NCBI GenBank assembly: GCA_013297765.1
Contig: JAAFID010000008.1
Span: forward strand, 1 to 45,971
Direction: 5' to 3'
Origin: Cytophagales bacterium
Lineage (GTDB): Bacteria > Bacteroidota > Bacteroidia > Cytophagales > Cytophagaceae
DNA: 45,971 nt
The translations under genes and the position numbers were made by a program. Under the pieces are notes generated by a model that saw nothing but the letters and a program-made list of their open reading frames with translations, was not told the DNA's origin and did no database searches. Below, in pieces: positions 1-8,205 of the stretch (position 1 is its first letter; every line of letters starts with the position of its first letter).

Positions 1-801
1 TCGCAATTAGACGAGCCCAGTTTTGCAATTGCGAAACAAGTTGTTTCGCAATTGCAAATTTCTAATAATGAGTTGTTTTTTAGTATTCCTTGGGGACATC
101 ATTTACTTATTGTAAGAAAAATAAAGACCAAATCAGAAGCCTGTTTTTATATCGAAAAAACGGTAGAAAACAATTGGAGCCGAGCAGTGCTTGAATACCA
201 AATAGAGACCAACCTGTTTAAAAGACAAGGAAGTGCCATTACCAATTTTAAAAACGTATTGCCCGAAACGCAAGGCGATTTGGCTAATGCTTTGCTCAAA
301 GACCCGTATCATTTTGAATTTTTAACCCTTTCTGAAAAAGCTAAGGAAAAAGATTTGGAGCAAAAACTGGTACAAGATATTTCGAAGTTTTTGCTAGAAT
401 TGGGCAAAGGTTTTGCCTACATGGGGCAGCAATATTTACTCAAAATTGGCACGAAAGAATACCGTACCGATTTACTTTTTTATCACACCAAACTCAAATG
501 TTACATTGTGATAGAACTAAAATATCAAGAGTTTGAACCCGAATTTATAGGCAAGCTAAACTTTTATATTTCAGCCATCAACGAACTGGTAAAAGACGCA
601 ACCGACAATCCTACCATTGGTATTTTACTTTGTAAAAATAAGGACAATTACGAGGTAGAATTTGCCCTCAAAGATATAAATAAACCCATAGGCGTAAGCG
701 AATACCGCTATACCGAACTGCCTGAAAATATCAAATTGGGCTTGCCAACGATGGAGCAACTTACCCAGCAATTAAAAAACATAGCAACTGACCATCTGTA
801 A
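1..801 (+). CDS. DUF1016/YhcG-type PD-(D/E)XK nuclease domain protein, 5' end outside window
   Basis: The reading frame is open from the first base to the TAA at 799-801, so about 266 C-terminal residues are visible and the true start lies upstream. A TTG at 52 is only an internal possibility. The text matches the DUF1016 family: an N-terminal block with FSIPWGHHLL and NNWSR, then a C-terminal nuclease-like core with YRTDLLFYH followed by VIELK, the D...ExK pattern of PD-(D/E)XK enzymes. Family members are often found next to restriction-modification genes and are presumed nucleic-acid acting; no activity can be read from sequence alone. The first 20 residues contain the start of a repeated 15-residue unit (SQLDEPSFAIAKQVV then SQLQ). 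Downstream lies a remnant resembling a restriction enzyme tail, which fits a defence neighbourhood. Confidence 0.85.
   Translation, partial: SQLDEPSFAIAKQVVSQLQISNNELFFSIPWGHHLLIVRKIKTKSEACFYIEKTVENNWSRAVLEYQIETNLFKRQGSAITNFKNVLPETQGDLANALLKDPYHFEFLTLSEKAKEKDLEQKLVQDISKFLLELGKGFAYMGQQYLLKIGTKEYRTDLLFYHTKLKCYIVIELKYQEFEPEFIGKLNFYISAINELVKDATDNPTIGILLCKNKDNYEVEFALKDINKPIGVSEYRYTELPENIKLGLPTMEQLTQQLKNIATDHL
22..58. repeat. Perfect 18-bp inverted repeat inside the DUF1016 gene
   Basis: Bases 22-39 (TTTGCAATTGCGAAACAA) are exactly the reverse complement of 41-58, with one base (G40) between them. A direct repeat of TCGCAATT at 1-8 and 46-53 suggests a 45-bp, 15-codon tandem unit whose earlier copies lie left of the window. 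The palindrome is within coding sequence, so the symmetry is encoded in the repeated protein segment. Confidence 0.8.
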
Positions 802-802
802 T

Positions 803-925
803 GGAAAAAAAACCGCCCAAAAGTGGCTCAAAAATCGTACACCTGAATTTGACGATATTTTTCACTATCACAAAAACATCCTTGTACTTTCAGAGTTTTA
901 CGCAAAATTAGAAGTAGCTAAATAA
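803..925 (+). pseudogene. Remnant of a restriction/N6-adenine methylase C-terminal tail
   Basis: Directly after the DUF1016 stop, a reading frame without a start codon runs to TAA at 923-925 and encodes a tail containing AQKWLKNR, then FDDIFHYHKN, and ending in KLEVAK. This resembles the conserved C-terminal tail of type ISP/N-6 DNA methylase proteins, typically like A-KWLKDR...DI-HY-KI. No methylase core precedes it; the frame runs back into the end of the nuclease gene, so only a fragment is left. The match is from memory of the family, not from a search. An ATG at 801 in another frame gives only about 37 residues without family likeness. The remaining bases to 1011 are AT-rich with nothing recognisable. 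Confidence 0.4.
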
Positions 926-1011
926 AATGATAAAATTCTGAAAATGTAAAATATATCACATTTGGTTTTATCTAAATATAAGATGTAAATACCCAAAATT
1001 ATATCCTCATT

Positions 1012-2118
1012 ATGCCATCAACTCACCATGTACTAGGGCTGATGTCGGGTACTTCGCTCGACGGGCTAGACCTTGCTTATTGCAGTTTTTCTAAAACTGA
1101 AGAAGGCAAATGGAGTTACCAAATATTGTCAGCAACTACTGTGGCTTACAGCAATGATGTTAAAACCAAACTAAAATCACTGCCCCATTTAGCTGCAATA
1201 GAATTGCTGAAAGCGAGTAATTGGTTTGGCGATTTGTGCGGCAATGAGGCGAACGATTTTTTAGACCAATACTCTGCTAAGGTTGATTTTATTGCTTCGC
1301 ACGGCCATACTGTATTTCACAATCCTGCCGATGGATATACGTTGCAAATAGGTAGCGGAGCGAATATTCATGCAAAAACGGGATTGTCTGTAGTTTGCGA
1401 TTTCCGAACGGTAGATGTAGCGCTTGGCGGTCAAGGAGCACCGCTAGTGCCTGTGGGGGACAAGTTGCTGTTTCACGAATATACTTTTTGCCTCAACCTT
1501 GGGGGCATTGCCAACATTTCTTTCGAAGAGAATGATAATCGCATTGCTTTTGACATTTGCCCTGTAAACATAGTGTTAAATGCCTTTGCCGAAAAATTTA
1601 ATTCTTCACTTGCTTACGATGCCAATGGCGATATAGCCCGCAGTGGTGTGGTAATTGATACCTTATTAAAAGCATTGAACAATTTGAGTTTTTATGACCA
1701 ACCCTATCCCAAATCGTTGGGCAAAGAATGGGTCGATGCAACCATATTTCCACTATTAGCTTCCTATAGTTCACATACCATTCCCGATTTGTTGTGTACT
1801 TTTTGCCATCATATCGCTATGCAAATAGCGAGTGTTGCTAAGGCTTTTTGCAATAGAAATGATTTGAGTAATGCTTCTTTGCTCGTTACAGGCGGTGGGG
1901 CTTTCAACGGCTTTTTATTGCAATTACTTCAGCAGTATTTGGGCGAAACTGTAAAAATTATTATTCCCGACGAGCAAACCATTTCTTTCAAAGAAGCCTT
2001 AATTTTTGCTTTCTTAGGTGTGTTGCGTATGGAATCTGAAAACAATAGCTTGGCCAGCGTAACTGGTGCAAGTAGAGATAGTATAGGTGGTGCAGTGTAT
2101 GGAAATTTGAAAAAATAG
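1012..2118 (+). CDS. anmK: Anhydro-N-acetylmuramic acid kinase
   Basis: AnmK cleaves and phosphorylates 1,6-anhydro-MurNAc to MurNAc-6-phosphate in the cytoplasm, part of cell-wall recycling. The 368-residue length is typical. Seen: phosphate-binding GLMSGTSLDG at about 9-18, SHGHT at 96-100, the FRTVDVALGGQGAPLVP block at 131-147, a second nucleotide loop NLGGIAN at 162-168, YDANGD, and TGGGAFN near the C-terminus. These are the ASKHA-fold signatures of this family. The ATG at 1012 directly precedes the conserved N-terminus. No murQ or transporter partner is adjacent, so the gene appears to stand alone. The next gene is convergent. Confidence 0.95.
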   Translation: MPSTHHVLGLMSGTSLDGLDLAYCSFSKTEEGKWSYQILSATTVAYSNDVKTKLKSLPHLAAIELLKASNWFGDLCGNEANDFLDQYSAKVDFIASHGHTVFHNPADGYTLQIGSGANIHAKTGLSVVCDFRTVDVALGGQGAPLVPVGDKLLFHEYTFCLNLGGIANISFEENDNRIAFDICPVNIVLNAFAEKFNSSLAYDANGDIARSGVVIDTLLKALNNLSFYDQPYPKSLGKEWVDATIFPLLASYSSHTIPDLLCTFCHHIAMQIASVAKAFCNRNDLSNASLLVTGGGAFNGFLLQLLQQYLGETVKIIIPDEQTISFKEALIFAFLGVLRMESENNSLASVTGASRDSIGGAVYGNLKK

Positions 2119-2231
2119 AATGAGTATTCACTAGCATATTTTTCAATATATTTCTTAAAGAAAACTTTTTCTTAATCCCCATCACTGCCGCACCTACTAG
2201 CTGCTGGTTATTGACTTTTATCTCTTATCTC

Positions 2232-3332
2232 TTATCTTCTAGGTTTCGCATTGTAGCCAAATGATATACCGAACCTCATACCATTTTTGGTGGGAATAAA
2301 AAATGCGTTGATAGGAATGTTCATTTTGCCTGATTTTATCGTTTTGCCCGCTGCTATTACAAAATGGGAAGTAAACTTTATATCGCCACGGCTATCGCTT
2401 CGGGTTTCGGTGGGTGGTGGCGTTAGGTTTGGATTTGCTTTTGTCCAATCTTCTTTTAATTGCCAACTTCCATTGCTATCTATAAAGCCTTTAGCTTTAT
2501 GATCAATACTAAACGAAGGGCCAAAGGCAAATTCCCAACCACTTACATTGCTACGCAATCCATTGAGGATACTTATACTGGGCAAAAATTTGCCTTGATC
2601 TAAACCTGTAATCATCGGGATAAATTCAAGTAGTGCCTGAAAATTTCCTTCATTTAGATATTGTTTTTCAAACTGATACCCAAATTGAAACATGACAGGA
2701 AAAGCGTCATAGCCACCAGCTTCAGTTTTGCGTAGCAATAGCTCTGCTTGTGCACCAGTAAAAGCAATGCAACCCATTCTAGGGCCACTTAGGTGCAGTA
2801 TATCTTGTTGCGGCGTATTTACGGTGCTGGCAAATGTATTTTTTTTGGTCAATTTGTCGAGTAATATTGCATCTTCTTTTTTGCCAAACATGCGGCGTAG
2901 GGTAACGCCTACCATCGTTTGGAGTTCTTCTTGCAGGTCTAGAAACTCTATAATTTCGGTATGCTGCACTTCCTCTTTTTTTACATCAATCATTTTGAGG
3001 GTTACTACTATGCTTTTGCTTAGTATTTCAGCACTACCCGTTAGCATCAAATCGGCATTGATGATTTTGCCCACTTCAATAAGACATATTTTGCCGTAGC
3101 AGTTGTTGGTATTTAATTTGTTTTTTTCAATCACATAGTTCACGTCATATTTATCCATTACTTCAAACGTGTCTAGCTTGTCTAGCTCGGTTCGTACCAA
3201 ACTGCCCATTTGCACAGGGTCTAGGGTTATTCCCTTGGTATCAATGTTTAATACAGTTACTTTACTTCTTTGAGCTATAGCTACACTGGCCATTGAACCC
3301 ATAATTAAAAATGCGAATACTAGCTTTTTCAT
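2232..3332 (-). CDS. Exported CsgG-like N-terminal / beta-rich C-terminal protein
   Basis: 366 residues beginning with a clear signal peptide (MKKLVFAFLIMGSMASVAIA-Q), so periplasmic or outer-membrane located. Residues about 22-155 look like the CsgG/TolB-N type domain: a strand (KVTVLNIDTKG), then TELDKLDTFEVMDKYDVNYV, a C-YGKIC pair, and GKIINADLMLTGSAE followed by VVTLKMIDVKK. Residues about 180-366 are rich in alternating aromatic strands and end in FGISFGYNAKPRR, suggesting a small outer-membrane-like barrel or beta sandwich. Family identity is inferred from pattern only; the exact role is unknown. It has its own likely promoter at 3358-3365 and is convergent with anmK. Confidence 0.6.
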   Translation of the reverse strand: MKKLVFAFLIMGSMASVAIAQRSKVTVLNIDTKGITLDPVQMGSLVRTELDKLDTFEVMDKYDVNYVIEKNKLNTNNCYGKICLIEVGKIINADLMLTGSAEILSKSIVVTLKMIDVKKEEVQHTEIIEFLDLQEELQTMVGVTLRRMFGKKEDAILLDKLTKKNTFASTVNTPQQDILHLSGPRMGCIAFTGAQAELLLRKTEAGGYDAFPVMFQFGYQFEKQYLNEGNFQALLEFIPMITGLDQGKFLPSISILNGLRSNVSGWEFAFGPSFSIDHKAKGFIDSNGSWQLKEDWTKANPNLTPPPTETRSDSRGDIKFTSHFVIAAGKTIKSGKMNIPINAFFIPTKNGMRFGISFGYNAKPRR

Positions 3333-3357
3333 AAAATTTATTTTTTAAAGATTTATT

Positions 3358-3365
3358 CAAAAGTA
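3358..3365 (-). promoter_or_regulatory. Candidate Bacteroidota -7 element for the CsgG-like gene
   Basis: The minus strand reads TACTTTTG, matching TAnnTTTG, about 25 bases upstream of the ATG at 3332. No convincing -33 TTTG at the usual distance was seen, so this is a motif-based call only. Confidence 0.45.
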
Positions 3366-3594
3366 TAGGGCATTTGCAAAGCAATGAAATTGATTTGGGA
3401 GGCAGGTATTCAATAGTATGGCATGTTTTGCAAAAAATGACCAATAATTTTAACCCCTATTTTGATTTGTGCAAAAAATGCAACTTGAAAATTTCGTTTG
3501 GTATTTTTTGCAAATAATACTTCACAACATTATAAAAGCGTGCAAAACAAAAGCTATAAAAAATGCACCATCAATTTCTGAAAAAAATAAAAAG

Positions 3595-3627
3595 GCCACA
3601 AATACGCTATAAAAATGTATTTGTGGC
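3595..3627 (-). terminator. Rho-independent terminator of the DUF1573 gene
   Basis: Perfect 11-bp stem GCCACAAATAC (3595-3605) with GTATTTGTGGC (3617-3627) and an 11-base loop. On the minus strand the stem is followed by a T-rich run (complement of 3584-3593), 42 bases after the stop of the DUF1573 gene. Confidence 0.85.
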
Positions 3628-3668
3628 TCATAAAAAATATTTTAGAAGCTCAACAATGCTCAAATTTA

Positions 3669-4115
3669 TTATTTTTTAGCAATAACTACTCCTTTAATAT
3701 TTAGATTTACAGGCCCACCGTCAATATTGGCAGTTACCGTTACATTTCTATTAAATTCTCCCACTTTTGATGCATCGTAGGTAGCTTTCACCCATCCTGT
3801 TTTGCCAGGCGGTATAGGAGTAGGGATAAATTCTGCCTTAGTACATTCGCAAGACCCTTTTGCTTGAGTTATTACTAGAGGAGCATTGCCAGTATTGGTA
3901 AATGTGAAAGTAAATGTTTGTGGTTTATTTTGAGTCATTTTGCCAAAGTCGTGCAACGTAGTATTCCATTTAAAATTCGGTGCTTTGGTGTACATGTCGT
4001 TTTCGTTGCCTCCGCTTAGGTTTATTTGAGCTTGACTTTTAGTGTGATACATAGATAAAAATACAACCAAAGCAATAGCAATGCCTTTTTGAATGTGAGC
4101 AATTTGTGGTTTCAT
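3669..4115 (-). CDS. DUF1573 domain exported protein
   Basis: 148 residues with an N-terminal signal peptide (hydrophobic IAIALVVFLSMYHTKSQAQ). The single DUF1573 domain spans about residues 48-148: KWNTTLHDFGKM, TFTFTFTNTGNAPLVIT, the GSCECTKAEF cysteine pair, PPGKTGWVKATYD and VTVTANIDGGPVNLNIKG. This is an Ig-like/ASH-type beta sandwich very common in Bacteroidota, exported, with unknown function. It is transcribed alone, with a candidate TAnnTTTG promoter at 4189-4196 and a strong terminator downstream. Confidence 0.9.
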   Translation of the reverse strand: MKPQIAHIQKGIAIALVVFLSMYHTKSQAQINLSGGNENDMYTKAPNFKWNTTLHDFGKMTQNKPQTFTFTFTNTGNAPLVITQAKGSCECTKAEFIPTPIPPGKTGWVKATYDASKVGEFNRNVTVTANIDGGPVNLNIKGVVIAKK

Positions 4116-4501
4116 ATAATAAAAGAGTTTAAGTATGATATTATTGTTGCACTTTGTCGCAAACCGTGCCAGTTTGTATTTTTCCGTACAAATATATTAT
4201 ATTTTTTTACCTCAATAAAGTCTCTTTGAAAGTATAATATTTAATTATTCTTATAAAATATAGTATTCTAAATAAAATTAATTGAAAGGTAATATTTGTA
4301 AAAAAATATTTTTTAAGTCATGTTTAATGTATTTTTAATGCATTTATGGTTTAAAATTTACTTTTATCTAAAATTTAAGTTAAAAATTTAGGCTGTTTGT
4401 TAAAAAATATTTATGTTTGAATTAATATTGAATTGAGAAATAACTTAACCATTATATCACTCTATCAATATTTTTAAATAACTCACTAAATACTAACATT
4501 T
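4116..4501. other. Divergent promoter region of 386 bp
   Basis: Very AT-rich spacer between the divergent DUF1573 gene and amtB. The minus strand carries TATATTTG at 4189-4196, a -7-like element for the DUF1573 gene. The plus strand carries TATGTTTG at 4412-4419, a -7-like element that would give amtB a leader of about 75-80 bases. No riboswitch fold or nitrogen-control operator was recognised. Confidence 0.5.
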
Positions 4502-5887
4502 ATGACACAAAAACTCTCGATTGTACCATTCATTGTTTTGGCGGTAATTACTGGCGTTGCCTTTTGGCTCTCTACGAGCGTTCCGGGGCCTATTGTTACA
4601 GAAGGCATAAATTCAGGCGACGTTGCTTGGATGCTTACCTCATCAGCATTGGTACTGATTATGACACCAGGTTTGGCTTTATTTTATGGAGGCATGGTAA
4701 ACCCAAAAAACGTAATTTCTACTATGCTACAAAGCTTTGTATGTATGGGAATTATGAGTATTCTTTGGGTTACTGTAGGTTTTAGCTTAGCATTTGGCGA
4801 CCCACTGATAACTACTTCTAATGGTAGTTTCCTCGGCGACCCTACCACTTTTTTTATGTTTAAAGGCGTATTAGATGGCAAGCCTTGGCCATTGGCAGCA
4901 ACAATTCCTTTAGCTTTGTTTGCTTTCTTTCAACTAAAATTTGCGGTAATCACTCCAGCACTTATCACTGGTTCATTCTCAGAAAGAATTAAATTTACTT
5001 CTTACATCTTATTCATCTGTTTGTTCAGTATTTTCATTTATGCACCTATTGCACATTGGACCTGGCATCCAGAAGGTTTCCTTTTCAAAATGGGCGTATT
5101 AGATTTTGCAGGTGGTACAGTAGTACACATTTCTGCGGGTTGTGCAGCATTAGCAGCAGCTATTTATTTAGGTAAAAGAAGTGGCGATTCTCACCCAACG
5201 CCTGCAAATATTCCTTTTGTATTGTTAGGTACTGGTTTGCTATGGTTTGGTTGGTTTGGTTTCAATGCAGGTTCGGCAGTAGGTGCTGGTACATTGGCAG
5301 TATCTGCTTTTGCAACAACCAATACAGCGGCAGCAGCAGCAGGTTTGGCATGGATGTTTTTCGATGCAGCTAGAGGCAAAAAACCCTCGGCTCTTGGTTT
5401 TGCCATTGGTGCAGTAGTAGGTTTAGTAGCCATTACTCCAGCAGCAGGTTTTGTAAGTATTCCAGCAAGTATATTTATAGGTACTGTAGCTTCTATCATT
5501 TCTAATATGGTTGTAGGTTGGAGAGCAAAATCTGGTTTAGACGATACTTTGGATGTGTTTCCTTGCCATGGTGTAGGTGGAATAGTAGGTATGATTATGA
5601 CTGGTATTTTTGCTAACGGTGCAATCAATGGTGTAGTAACAATGGAAGGTGCTCTAGGCAATGGATTACTTTTTGGTGACACTGCTTTGTTTTTAGCACA
5701 CATGAAAGCATTGGTTATTGTAGTCGCATTCTCTTTTTTAGGGTCTTATGCTTTACTTTACATCACTAACTTTATATCTCCACTACGTGTAAGTGAAGAA
5801 GAAGAAAAAATGGGATTGGATTTATCTCAACACGAAGAAAAAATGCTTATCAATTCATTGCTTACAAAGGAAGGAATTGTAAAATAA
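4502..5887 (+). CDS. amtB: Ammonium transporter (Amt family)
   Basis: 461-residue inner-membrane channel of the Amt/MEP/Rh family that conducts ammonium/ammonia. Seen: the N-terminal SGDVAWMLTSSALVLIMTPGLALFYGG region, ample hydrophobic segments consistent with 11 membrane helices, HWTWHPEGFLFKMGVLDFAGG with D201 at the position of the structural/binding aspartate, pore histidines H209 (VVHISAG) and H356 (CHGVGG), and a short acidic C-terminal tail from about 435. An extra N-terminal hydrophobic stretch (residues 5-24) may be a cleaved leader as in other Amt proteins. No glnK/PII gene is adjacent, so the usual amtB-glnK pairing is not kept here. It has its own terminator at 5912-5940. Confidence 0.97.
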   Translation: MTQKLSIVPFIVLAVITGVAFWLSTSVPGPIVTEGINSGDVAWMLTSSALVLIMTPGLALFYGGMVNPKNVISTMLQSFVCMGIMSILWVTVGFSLAFGDPLITTSNGSFLGDPTTFFMFKGVLDGKPWPLAATIPLALFAFFQLKFAVITPALITGSFSERIKFTSYILFICLFSIFIYAPIAHWTWHPEGFLFKMGVLDFAGGTVVHISAGCAALAAAIYLGKRSGDSHPTPANIPFVLLGTGLLWFGWFGFNAGSAVGAGTLAVSAFATTNTAAAAAGLAWMFFDAARGKKPSALGFAIGAVVGLVAITPAAGFVSIPASIFIGTVASIISNMVVGWRAKSGLDDTLDVFPCHGVGGIVGMIMTGIFANGAINGVVTMEGALGNGLLFGDTALFLAHMKALVIVVAFSFLGSYALLYITNFISPLRVSEEEEKMGLDLSQHEEKMLINSLLTKEGIVK

Positions 5888-5911
5888 TTTTTTTTTAATC
5901 ATTTTTTTTTT

Positions 5912-5940
5912 AAGACTGTTCTGCCTATTAGAACAGTCTT
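5912..5940 (+). terminator. Rho-independent terminator of amtB
   Basis: Perfect 11-bp stem AAGACTGTTCT/AGAACAGTCTT with a 7-base loop (5923-5929), followed by a T-rich run on the plus strand. Confidence 0.9.
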
Positions 5941-5968
5941 TTTTATTTTTATAATCTTTAATTATTGC

Positions 5969-5976
5969 TATTTTTG
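5969..5976 (+). promoter_or_regulatory. Candidate -7 promoter element for the PorP/SprF operon
   Basis: TATTTTTG matches TAnnTTTG, placed 26 bases before the ATG at 6003 and after the amtB terminator, so a new transcript plausibly starts here. Confidence 0.5.
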
Positions 5977-6002
5977 AACTACTTATTTTTTTTATTCTAC
6001 CA

Positions 6003-6959
6003 ATGAAATACAGTGTTGTGTTTTTGCTATGTTTAAGTTTCTGTCATCTATACAGTCAGCAAGCACCTACGTATGCCCAGTACCCATATCATCAGTTATT
6101 GATCAACCCAGCCGTAGCAGGTAGCGACAAAGGGATAGTACTTTCGATTTCGCAACGTAAGCAATGGCAATCAGTAGAAGGTGCACCTACCACACAAGCA
6201 TTTAGTTTACATGCCCCCATAGTTCATAAAAGCATTGGTATAGGCACATTTGTGGTAAATGAACGTGCAGGTATGCTACAACAGTTGTATTTAGGTACCT
6301 GTTATGCTTATAAAATTAATTTGCTTTCTGGGGTATTTTCTTTTGGCATAAAAGCAGGAGCTATTCAGGTAGGCATTAATCCTTCAAACATAGATCCTAA
6401 AGATATTGACGACAACTCTTTGCTTGTGGCTAATACCAAAATTTGGTTATTAGATATGGGTGCAGGAGTTTATTATCAATCTTCAAGGCTTACTTTGTCT
6501 ATTTCGTCGCAACATTTGAATCCTTCAAAAAACAATATTGGAAACGGTGTATATACTAATTTTACATTGAACAATATTTCTTATCTGCTGGCTACTTATA
6601 CTTTGCCATTGACTACTGATTTCTCTTTAATGCCTGCTGTAAATGTTAGGCATACCCTTCAAGCAACTACTCAATACGATATTGGCTTGTATGCCAAGGA
6701 AAAACATTCTTGCAGTATGGGAGTGAATTATAGAAATCAAGCAGTATGGAGTTTTCAATTAATGCTAAACTCTGCTTTGTTTTTCCCTAAAATAAAAGAC
6801 CAATGGTCTATTGGATACGCTTATGATTATGCTACAAGTGGTCTTACCAATACCAATGTATTGGGTAATGAACTATTACTGATTTACAAAATAGCACCAA
6901 AGAAAAGATTTTCTACTTTGGAAAAACAATTGCCTCATGTTTCGCCAAAGTTTTTTTAA
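6003..6959 (+). CDS. PorP/SprF family type IX secretion-associated membrane protein
   Basis: 318 residues with a signal peptide (KYSVVFLLCLSFCHLYS-Q). The start of the mature protein, QQAPTYAQYPYHQLLINPAVAGSDKG, is the hallmark of PorP/SprF proteins, as are the repeated amphipathic strands and SFGIKAGAIQV and ISYLLATYTLPL segments. The family is thought to form outer-membrane barrels linked to T9SS substrates and to surface anchoring, often encoded next to a very large T9SS substrate or a PorE-like protein. The next gene begins 23 bases before this one ends, so the two are almost certainly one operon. It ends with a short basic tail. Confidence 0.9.
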   Translation: MKYSVVFLLCLSFCHLYSQQAPTYAQYPYHQLLINPAVAGSDKGIVLSISQRKQWQSVEGAPTTQAFSLHAPIVHKSIGIGTFVVNERAGMLQQLYLGTCYAYKINLLSGVFSFGIKAGAIQVGINPSNIDPKDIDDNSLLVANTKIWLLDMGAGVYYQSSRLTLSISSQHLNPSKNNIGNGVYTNFTLNNISYLLATYTLPLTTDFSLMPAVNVRHTLQATTQYDIGLYAKEKHSCSMGVNYRNQAVWSFQLMLNSALFFPKIKDQWSIGYAYDYATSGLTNTNVLGNELLLIYKIAPKKRFSTLEKQLPHVSPKFF

Positions 6960-8181
6960 CCTAATTTTAAGTATTGTTGCTTGGTTGCTTTGCTCGATAT
7001 GCACTGCCCAACAATACGTAGTGCAAGGCCTGCAAGTAGCCGATATGGAATTTGAAAAAAAGCATTTTGCAAAAGCACTTGAAACCTATCAATTTTATAA
7101 CAGTCGAGGCGTTGAAGATGCTCGATTGAATATACAAATAGCTCGTTGTCATCATCAACTTAGAAATTTTGAAAGTGCAATAGCATATTTTGAAAACGCA
7201 TTAGCCTCAAATCAGTCGGCACTAGAAATAGAGCAAGAGTACATTAGGTGCCTCATGGCGAATGAACAATATCAAAAAGCCAAGCAGAGATTGGCTTTAC
7301 AACCAACAGACACTTTAAATGCTAACCTTATTGCCTCCTGCGACTCCGCAATCATTTGGAAAAATAATCCTACCTGTCAAGTTGTAAACTTATCAGCAGT
7401 AAATTCTATTTATTCAGAAATGGCTCCTGCACCATATAAAGATGGAATTGTTTTTTGTACTAATAGAACAGGTGTTTCCATACAAAAACAATCAGAAAGA
7501 GACGGCCTGCCGCTTTATGATTTGTACACGACAACGCCTAATGAAAAAGGGCTGTGGGCTAAGCCTGCTTTATTTTCCAGTAAACTAAATTCAAGTCAGA
7601 ACGAAGGGCCTTTATGCTTTAACCATACTGGAGATACGGTGTATTTTTCTAGAAATTACGAATCAAGTTCCCAATCTCATTTGAAAATGTATCGCTCAAC
7701 AAAAGTTGGAAATAGATGGAGCAAGCCACAAAGTTTTATGCTCAATGATACCTCGGCTTCTTTTGCCCATCCCAGTATTTCGACCGATGGTAAATTGTTT
7801 TTCTTTACTTCAAACATGAAAGGTGGCTTTGGCGGAACTGATATTTATGTATGTGTTTTAATCGACAGCAGTTGGAGTATGCCCATTAATCTGGGAAGTG
7901 CCATTAACACTGCTGGTAATGAAATATTTCCTAGTGTAAATCTAGAGGGCAACCTCCACTTTGCCTCCGACGGGCATATAGGCATGGGTGGTTTTGATGT
8001 ATATATTTCTAAGCAAATAAATGGCGAATGGCAAAGTGCCGAAAACTTGAAATCGCCTATCAACAGTAGTGCCGATGATTTTGGATATGTGAAATCGCAA
8101 ACTGGGAAAGCGTATTTTACCTCCAATAGAATAGGAGGGAAGGGCGATGATGATATTTATGAAGTACTTTTTTTTAAGTAA
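6937..8181 (+). CDS. TPR and PD40 beta-propeller exported protein, T9SS-associated
   Basis: 414 residues, signal peptide about 1-24 (ILSIVAWLLCSICTA-Q). Residues about 35-125 read as tetratricopeptide repeats (FEKKHFAKALETYQFYN; NIQIARCHHQLRNFESAIAYFENAL). Residues about 150-414 contain PD40/WD40-like propeller blades: EGPLCFNHTGDTVYFSRN, HPSISTDGKLFFFTSN with GGFGGTDIYV, EIFPSVNLEGNLHFASDG with GMGGFDVYIS, and GKAYFTSNRIGGKGDDDIYE. The order is that of the PorE-like proteins, but the peptidoglycan-binding OmpA domain these often carry is absent. It overlaps the PorP/SprF gene by 23 bases, supporting a shared role at the outer membrane. Confidence 0.85.
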   Translation: MFRQSFFNLILSIVAWLLCSICTAQQYVVQGLQVADMEFEKKHFAKALETYQFYNSRGVEDARLNIQIARCHHQLRNFESAIAYFENALASNQSALEIEQEYIRCLMANEQYQKAKQRLALQPTDTLNANLIASCDSAIIWKNNPTCQVVNLSAVNSIYSEMAPAPYKDGIVFCTNRTGVSIQKQSERDGLPLYDLYTTTPNEKGLWAKPALFSSKLNSSQNEGPLCFNHTGDTVYFSRNYESSSQSHLKMYRSTKVGNRWSKPQSFMLNDTSASFAHPSISTDGKLFFFTSNMKGGFGGTDIYVCVLIDSSWSMPINLGSAINTAGNEIFPSVNLEGNLHFASDGHIGMGGFDVYISKQINGEWQSAENLKSPINSSADDFGYVKSQTGKAYFTSNRIGGKGDDDIYEVLFFK

Positions 8182-8205
8182 TATTTAAAACATGATCAAT
8201 TTCAG

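Larger units (their letters stand above)
3333..3668. other. Intergenic region of 336 bp
   Basis: AT-rich spacer between two minus-strand genes. It holds the candidate promoter of the downstream gene (3358-3365) and the terminator of the upstream gene (3595-3627). Nothing else is recognisable and no coding frame of plausible quality is present. Confidence 0.6.

Noticed and set aside
5191-5703. Long antisense open frame opposite amtB
   Set aside because: It mirrors the codon bias of a highly conserved plus-strand Amt gene, is rich in Pro/Ala and has no recognisable domain.
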